Assembly (NCBI GenBank): GCA_002452695.1
Contig: DKFA01000123.1
Location: 1 to 7,913, forward strand
Reading direction: 5' to 3'
Source of the DNA: Dehalococcoidia bacterium UBA6808
GTDB lineage: Bacteria; Chloroflexota; Dehalococcoidia; GIF9; UBA5629
DNA: 7,913 nucleotides
Both the position numbers and the translations under genes were made by a program. Of the stretch, positions 1-5,871 are shown one piece after another. How positions within the stretch are numbered: position 1 is the first letter of the stretch; each line of letters opens with the position of its first letter. The notes beneath the pieces were generated by a model. That model ran no database searches. It saw only the letters and a list, made by a program, of their open reading frames with translations, and had not been told where the DNA came from.

Positions 1-1
1 C

Positions 2-658
2 ATCAAGGCCAGGCATAATGATGGCGCCCGCGTGGTGGAGTTCTCCAATCCGCAGGCTCTGGAACGGATGGGCGAGATGCCCCTCCCGCCCTATATCAAG
101 TCCCGCCTGGAGGACCGCGAACGCTACCAGACGGTCTACTCTAAGATCACCGGCAGCGCAGCCGCACCCACCGCCGGGCTGCACTTCACCCTGGAATTAT
201 TGGATAAAATACGTCAAAAAGGCGTTAATCTGGCCTTTGTGACATTGCATATCGGTCTGGATACCTTCCAGCCTGTGCGCGCGGAAAACCCCGAACACCA
301 CATCATCCATACGGAATTCGGCCAGCTCAGCGCGGAGACGGCTGAACTGGTCAACTCAACGAAAAAGGCCGGCAAGCGGGTGATCGCCGTAGGCACGACT
401 TCGGTGCGCCTGCTCGAAGCTGCCTCTCAAACGGGGGAGATGAAGCCCTTCGCCGGACAGGTGGACATCTTCATCCTCCCCGGCTACCGCTTCCGGGCGG
501 TGGATGCCATGCTGACCAACTTCCACCTGCCCAGATCCACCCTGATCATGATGGTCTCGGCCTTCGCCGGTCGGGAGCCCATCCTCAATGCCTACGAGAC
601 GGCCAAAGCCGAAGGCTACCGCTTCTTCAGCTTCGGCGACGCCATGCTCATCCTGTGA
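2..658 (+). CDS. queA: S-adenosylmethionine:tRNA ribosyltransferase-isomerase QueA (5' end missing)
   Basis: QueA moves the ribosyl part of S-adenosylmethionine onto 7-aminomethyl-7-deazaguanine in the anticodon wobble position of tRNA and isomerises it, giving epoxyqueuosine; it acts in the cytoplasm. The reading frame is open from base 2, where the sequence begins inside the gene, to the TGA at 656-658. About 218 residues are visible of a protein that is usually about 340-355. Family blocks seen in order are GSAAAPTAGLHFT, VTLHIGLDTFQPV, VGTTSVRLLE, DIFILPGYRF, DAMLTNFHLPRSTL, MVSAFAG and YRFFSFGDAML at the C-terminus. These cover the most conserved half of the enzyme and show no break. The internal ATG at 32 is not the start, because the open frame and family-like sequence extend upstream of it. 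The gene converges on the etf operon, and no T-rich terminator follows it on its own strand. Confidence 0.95.
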   Translation: MKARHNDGARVVEFSNPQALERMGEMPLPPYIKSRLEDRERYQTVYSKITGSAAAPTAGLHFTLELLDKIRQKGVNLAFVTLHIGLDTFQPVRAENPEHHIIHTEFGQLSAETAELVNSTKKAGKRVIAVGTTSVRLLEAASQTGEMKPFAGQVDIFILPGYRFRAVDAMLTNFHLPRSTLIMMVSAFAGREPILNAYETAKAEGYRFFSFGDAMLIL

Positions 659-685
659 GCCACATTCCTGCGCAAACACTCTACC

Positions 686-724
686 AAATAAAAACGGCCC
701 CGCTCTATGGCAGACACGGGGCCG
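686..724 (-). terminator. Intrinsic terminator of the etf operon
   Basis: The arms CGGCCCCG (695-702) and CGGGGCCG (717-724) form a perfect 8-bp GC-rich stem with a 14-base loop. Read on the minus strand, the stem is followed directly by TTTTTATTT (694-686), the classic layout of a Rho-independent terminator. It lies 20 bases beyond the stop codon of the last minus-strand gene. On the plus strand no T run follows the stem, so it should stop queA transcription only weakly, if at all. Confidence 0.85.
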
Positions 725-744
725 GGGCAAATTGACGAAACTAT

Positions 745-2724
745 CTATTTAATGGCTTTTTCGACCAGCTCGGAGATCTCGATGACCTTGACCTTGTCAG
801 AAGCCTTGATGTCGGTGAGACCGTCCTCCATCATGGTCACGCAGTAGGGACAGCACACGCAGATGGTGTCGGGGTCGGACTTCATGGCCTCGGTGACCCT
901 GGCAATATTGATCCTGGTGCCCTCAGTCTCCTCCATCCACATGCGCCCGCCACCGGCGCCGCAGCAGAAGGATGTCTCGCGCCTGCGGTCCATCTCCATG
1001 GGCGCCTTGCCGGTGGCCTTCTCGATCAGCTTGCGCGGCTGATCGAAGATGCCGTTATAACGTCCAAGGTAGCAGGAATCATGGAAGATGATCTTGCCGG
1101 CATCGGCCTTGTTCTTCAACTGCAGTTTGCCGGACTCGATCAACTGTAAAATCAGCTCGGCGTGGTGGATGACCTCAAAATCTGCGCCGAACTGTTTATA
1201 GTCATTCTTGATGGTGTTGTAGCCGTGCGGACATTCCACGATGATCTTTTTAACTCCCGCCTCCTGCATCATCCTGATGTTCTCTCTGGCCATCCGGTCG
1301 AAGAGATACTCGTTGCCGAGGCGCCTGGCGCTGTCGCCGCAGCACTTCTCGTCCTTGCCGAAGGTGCCCCAGGATACTCCGGCGGCGTTGAGGATGCGGG
1401 CGATGGCCTCGGTGTTTCTCTTGTTGCGGGTATCCAGCGAGCCCGCGCACCCGGTGTAGAAGAGGTATTCGGTCTTATCCTTCTCGAAGGAAGGCGCATT
1501 TACCTCGGCTACCCAGCGGCTGCGCTCGGCCGGGATGATGCCCCAGGGGTTGCTGCGGTTCTCCAGGTTCTCGAAGAGGGAGAGCAACTCGTCGGGGAAT
1601 TTGGCCTGCATTTCGACCAGGTCGCGGCGCATATAGACCAGCTTGGGCACGTGCTCGATGGAAACGGGGCAGACCTCCATGCAGGCGCCGCAGGTGGTGC
1701 AGGCCCAGATGGCATCTTCTTTGATGCTGCCCTCTTTCCCGCCGCCGATCAGCGACAATTCGGGCGCTTTGCCCTGTTTGATCAGCTTGCCGTTATGTAA
1801 AAGGTTGATTTTGATATCATGGATGACGAGCCGGGGGTTAAGCTCCTTGCCGGTGTTGGCGGCCGGGCAGTTGTCTGTGCAGCGGCCGCACTCAGTGCAG
1901 GAGTAGGAGTCGAACAGGTCCTTCCAGCGCATCCTGTCAACACGGCCCGCGCCATAGACGTTATCCTTCTTGAAGACCTCGGGTGTCTGGGTATTGACCT
2001 TGTCGATGCTCTTGAAGAAGCAGTTGGGGATCGAGGTAAGGATGTGCATATGCTTGCTGTAGGGCAGGTAGCACAGAAAACCCAACAGGGCAAAGGCGTG
2101 TACCCACCAGAAGATGAGCTTCACATTGGCCAGGGTTACCGCCGGCAGGTCCCTGAAAAGTGTGGCCACGAACGAGGATATCGGCATCCAGGCGGCAGCC
2201 GCCTCTTCTCCAAGCGCAATCCCGCTGCCGTGGAGGCTGAAGAAGGCGATCATAAGCGTGGCCACCAGTCCAAGGATAACGAAGGCGTCCACCGTTTTGG
2301 CCTCGATATACTTGGGGGCAAACCACAGCCTGCGGCTGATGGCGATGATCACAGCGATAAGGGCCAGCAGCGAGACGACGTCGAAGATCAGCGCCAGCGC
2401 ATGATAAAGCCCCTCGGGCAGTTTGGACAGCGCAATAATATCCGGGAACAGCCCATGGAAGAGAAACTCGGTGTTGGCAATCAGCAGAATCAGGAAGCAC
2501 CAGAAAAAGACGAAATGATTCCAGCCGAAGGGATATTTGCCCGCCACAACACGCTTCTGCCCGAAAGCGTAAAGCAGCATGTTCCAGATACGCAGGCCGA
2601 TCCTGTCTATCCTGTTATCGGGAAGACCAAGCGCTACCAGGCTGAAACGCTGCCAGCAGCTCCAGAGAAAGAAAATAACAGCCACTGCAAAGACAATGGC
2701 GAAAATGGTCACCTGTGCGGTCAT
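745..2724 (-). CDS. Membrane heterodisulfide-reductase-like Fe-S oxidoreductase, putative ETF:menaquinone oxidoreductase (EMO type)
   Basis: This 659-residue protein has a membrane part followed by a cytoplasmic electron-transfer part. Residues 1-230 hold about five hydrophobic segments (roughly 5-25, 68-90, 108-130, 146-166, 200-222) like the NarI haem-b subunit. Histidines at 70, 108, 209, 225 and 227 are candidate haem ligands. Two [4Fe-4S] motifs follow, at C276/279/282/286 and C342/345/348/352, each ending CP. Two CCG domains of the HdrB/HdrD kind come next: C426, CCG at 461-463 and C498; then C551, CCG at 587-589 and cysteines at 622-628. By family knowledge, such proteins beside etf genes take electrons from reduced ETF and reduce menaquinone, a role shown for EMO proteins of fatty- and aromatic-acid degraders. 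The start is supported by GGAGG at 2737-2733, 8 bases before the ATG. It is the last gene of the operon, 25 bases after etfA. Quinone as acceptor is inferred. Confidence 0.85.
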   Translation of the reverse strand: MTAQVTIFAIVFAVAVIFFLWSCWQRFSLVALGLPDNRIDRIGLRIWNMLLYAFGQKRVVAGKYPFGWNHFVFFWCFLILLIANTEFLFHGLFPDIIALSKLPEGLYHALALIFDVVSLLALIAVIIAISRRLWFAPKYIEAKTVDAFVILGLVATLMIAFFSLHGSGIALGEEAAAAWMPISSFVATLFRDLPAVTLANVKLIFWWVHAFALLGFLCYLPYSKHMHILTSIPNCFFKSIDKVNTQTPEVFKKDNVYGAGRVDRMRWKDLFDSYSCTECGRCTDNCPAANTGKELNPRLVIHDIKINLLHNGKLIKQGKAPELSLIGGGKEGSIKEDAIWACTTCGACMEVCPVSIEHVPKLVYMRRDLVEMQAKFPDELLSLFENLENRSNPWGIIPAERSRWVAEVNAPSFEKDKTEYLFYTGCAGSLDTRNKRNTEAIARILNAAGVSWGTFGKDEKCCGDSARRLGNEYLFDRMARENIRMMQEAGVKKIIVECPHGYNTIKNDYKQFGADFEVIHHAELILQLIESGKLQLKNKADAGKIIFHDSCYLGRYNGIFDQPRKLIEKATGKAPMEMDRRRETSFCCGAGGGRMWMEETEGTRINIARVTEAMKSDPDTICVCCPYCVTMMEDGLTDIKASDKVKVIEISELVEKAIK

Positions 2725-2749
2725 CTAATTATCCTCCATCGGTATCTCG

Positions 2750-4093
2750 TCAGGCCTTGGACTTCGCCCTGAGCTCCTTGATTTGTTTGGTCAGCGAAGG
2801 CACTATCTTGAAAAGGTCCCCGACGAGACCGTAGTGTGCGACTTCGAAAATGGGCGCATGCTTGTCACGGTTAATGGCAATGATGATGTCCGAGTTCTGC
2901 ATGCCCACCAGGTGCTGGATGGCGCCGCTGATGCCGCAGGCAAAGTAAATCTTGGGCCGCACAGTCTTGCCTGTCTGTCCCACCTGCCTTTCAGCCGGCA
3001 TCCAGCCCGAATCCACCGCAGCGCGCGAGCAGGCAACCACTCCACCCAACTCATCGGCCAGTTCTTGAAGAATCTTGAAATTGTCGGGGTGCTGCATACC
3101 CCTGCCGCCTGATATGATGATGTCGGCGCTGGCTACATCCACACCACCGCTATTCCTCTGGATAATCTCCACAACCTTGGTACAGAGCTCGGATTCCTTG
3201 ATGCCGGTGACCTCGCGGATGATCTCTCCCTTGCGAGTAGTGTCCTTCTCCGGCAGGCGGAAGGTGTGCGGCCTCACAGTGGACATCTGCGGCCAGGTCT
3301 TCTCTGTGACAATAGTGGCCATGATGTTACCGCCAAAGGCGGGACGGGTCTGCATGAGCAGTCGCCTGTCACTGTCGACCGCCAGGCCCGTGCAATCGGC
3401 CGTCAGGCCGGTCTTGAGATCTGTGGCTACTGCGCCAGCCAGGTCGCGTCCGACGCCGGTAGCGCCCACCAGCATGATCTCAGGCTTGTATTTCCTGACC
3501 AGGTCGCACAGCGCCCTGAAATAAGGTTCGGTGCGGTAGTAGCGGAAGACGGGGTGTTCGATCAAGTAGACTTTATCTGCGCCGTAGGCGATGGCTTCCT
3601 GGCAGAGATTCTCAACCTTGTCGCCGATGATTACCGCGGCGGTCTCAACGTTGAGCTCCCTGGCCAGTTGCGAACCAACGCCCAGCAGCTCCCAGGCCAC
3701 TGTAGCAGGCTCTCCGTCGACCTGCTCAACGAAGACCCAGAGGCCCCTGTATTCGCCGTGTCCCTTGGGCAGGGCGTCTTCTTCGAAGTCCTCGTCAGCC
3801 TCGGCAACGACAGCTTTGGCCGCTCCTTCCGCTTCCATTTTGGCAATTTCATCCAGCAGCTTCTGCTGCTCGGGTGTGTAGTAGATCTCCAGCGCCTCGG
3901 CCGGGCAGATCTTGATACAGCGTCGGCAGCCGCTGCACCTGGTTATGTCAATGATCGGCTCGCCCGATTCGCTCATCTCAATGGCCTTCCTTGAGCAGAC
4001 GCTCTGGCAGCGTGCGCCGCAGGCTATACATTTAGACGGCAGCAGCCGGGCTACACCTAATGGCTTTTTTATCTTCTTTTTTTCTTCTTCCAT
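2750..4093 (-). CDS. etfA: Electron transfer flavoprotein alpha subunit with N-terminal two-cluster ferredoxin domain
   Basis: EtfA pairs with EtfB and holds the FAD that hands electrons between dehydrogenases and the membrane oxidoreductase. This 447-residue form has a ferredoxin domain (about 20-70), an acidic linker (about 86-108) and a normal EtfA body (about 115-440). The FAD-binding elements are visible: SRAAVDSGW (356-364), GQTGKTVRP (372-380), GISGAIQH (387-394) and AINRD (406-410). Cluster motif 2 is regular (C53, C56, C59, C63-P). Motif 1 has cysteines at 22, 25, 29 and 33, one residue more than the usual spacing, and Ser34 replaces the usual proline. Ferredoxin-fused EtfA is known in anaerobes and is thought to add Fe-S relays. 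The ATG at 4093 has AAGGT just upstream. Codons 3-10 contain A7 and A6 runs. The gene starts 27 bases after etfB ends, and the next gene follows after 25 bases, so the three are surely co-transcribed. Confidence 0.95.
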   Translation of the reverse strand: MEEEKKKIKKPLGVARLLPSKCIACGARCQSVCSRKAIEMSESGEPIIDITRCSGCRRCIKICPAEALEIYYTPEQQKLLDEIAKMEAEGAAKAVVAEADEDFEEDALPKGHGEYRGLWVFVEQVDGEPATVAWELLGVGSQLARELNVETAAVIIGDKVENLCQEAIAYGADKVYLIEHPVFRYYRTEPYFRALCDLVRKYKPEIMLVGATGVGRDLAGAVATDLKTGLTADCTGLAVDSDRRLLMQTRPAFGGNIMATIVTEKTWPQMSTVRPHTFRLPEKDTTRKGEIIREVTGIKESELCTKVVEIIQRNSGGVDVASADIIISGGRGMQHPDNFKILQELADELGGVVACSRAAVDSGWMPAERQVGQTGKTVRPKIYFACGISGAIQHLVGMQNSDIIIAINRDKHAPIFEVAHYGLVGDLFKIVPSLTKQIKELRAKSKA

Positions 4094-4120
4094 CTTACCT
4101 TGACCTGTAAAATAATCCTG

Positions 4121-4939
4121 CTACTGCAATGAGATGAGGTTTTTGCTGATCAGCTTGTTGATCAACATGCGGGCTGCTTCTTCGGGGTCCTGGACATCAT
4201 CGCCGCCTAATATCTGGCCCATGGCCCTGTCCGGCGAGAAGATTCTGCGCACGGCTGTAGCCGAGCCTTTCAGGCCTATTTCATTCTCATTCATCTGCAT
4301 GACCTTGTTGTCCCACACCGTCACTTTGTAGTCCTGCGACATCAAACGCATGGGAACGGTGGGGTAGCGGGGACGATTTATCTCCCGCAGCACGGCTATC
4401 ATAGCCGGGAAGCATGAATTAAGTATCTCGTAGCGGCCTTCGAATTTACAGCGCACCGTAATAGTGCGGTTTTTAAGATCAACGTTCTCAATATGGTCGA
4501 CGGAGGTGAGCTGCTGATATTTGAGACGCGTGGCAATACCGGGGCCTACCTGGGCAGTATCCCCGTCAATAGTCTGTTTGCCGCACAGTACGAGAACGAC
4601 CTCATCCTCTTCATTGAGCTTTTTAATGGCAGTGGCCAACACCATGCTGGTAGCCAGCGTATCCGCCCCACCAAATACCCTGTCGCTGAGCAGAATAACG
4701 TTATCCACGCCCAGGGCGATAGCATTGCGCAGTGTGACCTCGGCGCTGGGGGGACCCATGGAGATGGCTGTTACTTTGAACCCGTACTTGTCTTTCAGAC
4801 GCAGACTTTCTTCCAGCGCATGAGCATCAAACGGGTTAATGATGGATGGGACGCCTTCGCGTATGAGCGTCCCTTTGACCGGATCGATCTTGACCTGTGT
4901 CGTATCCGGCACTTGCTTGATACAAGTTACGATCTGCAT
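4121..4939 (-). CDS. etfB: Electron transfer flavoprotein beta subunit
   Basis: EtfB forms the soluble heterodimeric ETF with EtfA. At 272 residues it is close to the usual family length of about 250-270. It opens with the typical MQIVTCIKQVPDT and INPFDAHALEESLRL. Residues 125-133 read DGDTAQVGP, in the nucleotide-binding loop. This is the form common in ETFs of anaerobes, where the site can hold a second FAD, rather than the AMP-binding form of mitochondrial ETF. The EtfB signature region is around 167-183 (EGRYEIL...FPAMIAV), and the dehydrogenase-docking loop should lie near 188-200. The ATG at 4939 is the only reasonable start: the six codons before it contain no start, and the conserved N-terminus begins here. 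The best Shine-Dalgarno, GGGAG (4957-4953), sits 13 bases away, which is longer than usual. This is the first gene of the operon. No acyl-CoA dehydrogenase lies beside it, so its electron donor is not identified here. Confidence 0.95.
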   Translation of the reverse strand: MQIVTCIKQVPDTTQVKIDPVKGTLIREGVPSIINPFDAHALEESLRLKDKYGFKVTAISMGPPSAEVTLRNAIALGVDNVILLSDRVFGGADTLATSMVLATAIKKLNEEDEVVLVLCGKQTIDGDTAQVGPGIATRLKYQQLTSVDHIENVDLKNRTITVRCKFEGRYEILNSCFPAMIAVLREINRPRYPTVPMRLMSQDYKVTVWDNKVMQMNENEIGLKGSATAVRRIFSPDRAMGQILGGDDVQDPEEAARMLINKLISKNLISLQ

Positions 4940-4994
4940 AAATGATAATGTACTCCCGTTAAGATTTCCCGATATATGGGCACGCTGAATACTA

Positions 4995-5024
4995 ATGTTA
5001 TTGGTTTTACCGAGTCTCTGTCAA
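4995..5024 (-). promoter_or_regulatory. Probable sigma70-type promoter of the etf operon
   Basis: On the minus strand a perfect -35 box TTGACA (5024-5019) is followed after 18 bases by TAACAT (5000-4995), 4 of 6 matches to TATAAT. Transcription would start near 4988 and give a leader of about 50 bases before etfB. It is the best match I found upstream of the operon. A short dyad, TGTC-N9-GACA (5019-5035), overlaps the -35 box and might be an operator, but it is too short to rely on. Confidence 0.6.
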
Positions 5025-5072
5025 TTCCGGCGACAAAAATTCAGGGAAAACTAATGAACAAAAATCCGCCAT

Positions 5073-5103
5073 GCAGGGGCAACTCGACCAGTCGCCCGGC
5101 TGC
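5073..5103. repeat. Imperfect inverted repeat in the divergent intergenic region
   Basis: GCAGGGGC (5073-5080) pairs with GCCC (5094-5097) and CTGC (5100-5103), leaving a two-base GG bulge and a 13-base loop. It lies between the etf -35 box and the CRP-type site. There is no T run beside it, so it does not look like a terminator. Its role is unknown; a protein-binding dyad is possible. Confidence 0.35.
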
Positions 5104-5110
5104 CACCGCA

Positions 5111-5125
5111 CGTATTCTACATACG
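5111..5125. repeat. Small perfect dyad CGTAT-N5-ATACG
   Basis: Two perfect 5-base inverted arms, CGTAT (5111-5115) and ATACG (5121-5125), are separated by TCTAC. The dyad sits 15 bases before the CRP-type site in the same divergent intergenic region. It has the size of a half-turn-spaced regulator site, but arms this short can arise by chance. Confidence 0.3.
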
Positions 5126-5137
5126 CCTATAACCTGA

Positions 5138-5158
5138 AAATGTGACTTTTATCACAAT
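5138..5158. promoter_or_regulatory. CRP/FNR-family operator-like site (TGTGA-N6-TCACA)
   Basis: The sequence TGTGACTTTTATCACA (5141-5156) has two perfect half-sites with the six-base spacing of the CRP consensus, and an A-rich left flank (AAAA, 5138-5141 region) as in strong CRP sites. Its centre is at 5148.5, about 100 bases before the predicted start of the plus-strand transcript and about 160 bases before that of the etf operon. A CRP-type regulator could therefore act on either gene set. The match is seen directly; binding is inferred. Confidence 0.5.
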
Positions 5159-5161
5159 ACT

Positions 5162-5171
5162 GCAACGTTGC
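5162..5171. repeat. Perfect 10-base palindrome GCAACGTTGC
   Basis: A perfect palindrome lies 5 bases after the CRP-type dyad, upstream of the plus-strand promoter. It may be part of a regulatory cluster. At ten bases it could also be chance. Confidence 0.25.
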
Positions 5172-5213
5172 GGAACATTGTTCTCTTTTTTATCGCAGGG
5201 CCGGCCGCCGCTA

Positions 5214-5242
5214 TTGCGCCGCACTGCCAAACAAAATATAAT
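5214..5242 (+). promoter_or_regulatory. Probable sigma70-type promoter of the DUF1616-like gene
   Basis: A perfect -10 box TATAAT (5237-5242) is preceded, at the ideal 17-base spacing, by TTGCGC (5214-5219), which keeps the important TTG of the -35 box. Transcription would begin near 5249, giving a leader of about 46 bases before the ATG at 5295. This also shows that a GTG at 5142 cannot be the start codon if this promoter is used. Confidence 0.6.
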
Positions 5243-5294
5243 CTACGCACATGCACGGAGAGATACTGCAACTCGCTACAGGCGATCTTCCGAT

Positions 5295-5735
5295 ATGAGG
5301 TCGTTCAGCAGCGGCGCGCTTTTCATTGTCTTGGCCCTGGCCGCCATCTGCCTGGGTCTGATCGTATATTTTGCCACCCTGCCCGAGCCCGGCAGCAAGT
5401 TCAGCGAGTTCTACCTGCTCAATAGCAGCGGGCAGCCCTGCGACTATCCCGCCCGGGTCTCAGCCGGCCAGCCCTTCACAGTCACGGTCGGCGTCGTCAA
5501 TCGCGAAGCAGCTCCTACAGCCTACACAGTGCGCATCGTTTCCGGCGGCAGAGAGATCAAGACGCTGGAGAGCGGAACTCTGGAAAAGGATAAAAAATGG
5601 GAGCGCCGGACAGGCATAACTCTTGACGAGATAGGACCGGAAAAGAAAGTTGAGTTCTACCTTTTCATCGCAGGTCAGGAAAGGCCCTATATCGAGCGGC
5701 CGCTGGCGCTGACACTGGACGTAACCAGCCCCTGA
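5295..5735 (+). CDS. Small membrane-anchored DUF1616-like protein
   Basis: The function is unknown. The 146-residue product has one hydrophobic segment (about 7-27) followed by an extracytoplasmic domain. The segment FSEFYLLNSSGQPCDYP (36-52), a stretch like GQPFTVTVGVVN (58-69) and a beta-rich remainder resemble the C-terminal part of DUF1616 proteins, found mainly in archaea and some bacteria including Chloroflexota. Full DUF1616 proteins that I recall have several membrane segments, so this would be a short form with one anchor. The domain probably has an immunoglobulin-like beta fold (inferred). The frame stays open upstream to a GTG at 5142, but those 51 residues are polar and arginine-rich and overlap the promoter and operator. 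The ATG at 5295, directly before the membrane segment, fits better even though its Shine-Dalgarno (ACAGG, about 5277-5281) is weak. glmS follows after 136 bases with its own AT-rich promoter region. Confidence 0.75.
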   Translation: MRSFSSGALFIVLALAAICLGLIVYFATLPEPGSKFSEFYLLNSSGQPCDYPARVSAGQPFTVTVGVVNREAAPTAYTVRIVSGGREIKTLESGTLEKDKKWERRTGITLDEIGPEKKVEFYLFIAGQERPYIERPLALTLDVTSP

Positions 5736-5780
5736 TTTCATACGTAAAACCGCCAGGGCGTGGGGACAGGATTTAGACTG

Positions 5781-5826
5781 TTGCATCATCCAGTTTAGCC
5801 TTATGGTAATATTATCTTAATATAAT
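5781..5826 (+). promoter_or_regulatory. AT-rich promoter region of glmS
   Basis: The stretch from about 5800 to 5870 is much richer in A and T than the surrounding genes. A perfect TATAAT (5821-5826) lies within the near-palindrome TTAAT-ATA-ATTAA (5817-5829), but no good -35 box stands 16-18 bases before it. The alternative is TTGCAT (5781-5786), 18 bases before GGTAAT (5805-5810). Either would give a short leader, so there is no room for a glmS ribozyme. Confidence 0.4.
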
Positions 5827-5871
5827 TAATGTAAAAATGATGCGAAGTTTTATTATTGCGGGGATAAATTA

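Noticed and set aside
356..730. A 124-codon open frame on the minus strand opposite queA
   Set aside because: It overlaps the terminator and the conserved C-terminal blocks of queA and has no motif of its own.
1819..2772. A 317-codon open frame on the plus strand opposite the membrane oxidoreductase gene
   Set aside because: It is antisense to a well-conserved gene, its product shows no known motif, and it is rich in charged low-complexity sequence as expected from reading GC-rich codons backwards.
3266..3994. A 242-codon open frame on the plus strand opposite etfA
   Set aside because: It is antisense to the conserved etfA body and its product resembles no family I know.
4968..4980. CCC-GATATAT-GGG dyad in the etf leader
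   Set aside because: Only three GC pairs hold the arms, too weak for a stable leader hairpin.
5142..5294. N-terminal extension of the DUF1616-like protein from a GTG at 5142
   Set aside because: The start codon would lie inside the CRP-type dyad and upstream of the predicted promoter, and the added 51 residues are polar and unlike the family; the ATG at 5295 stands directly before the membrane segment.
5736..5871. Possible glmS ribozyme or other riboswitch before glmS
   Set aside because: The likely leader is only about 40 bases and AT-rich, too short for the ribozyme and without any conserved paired core.
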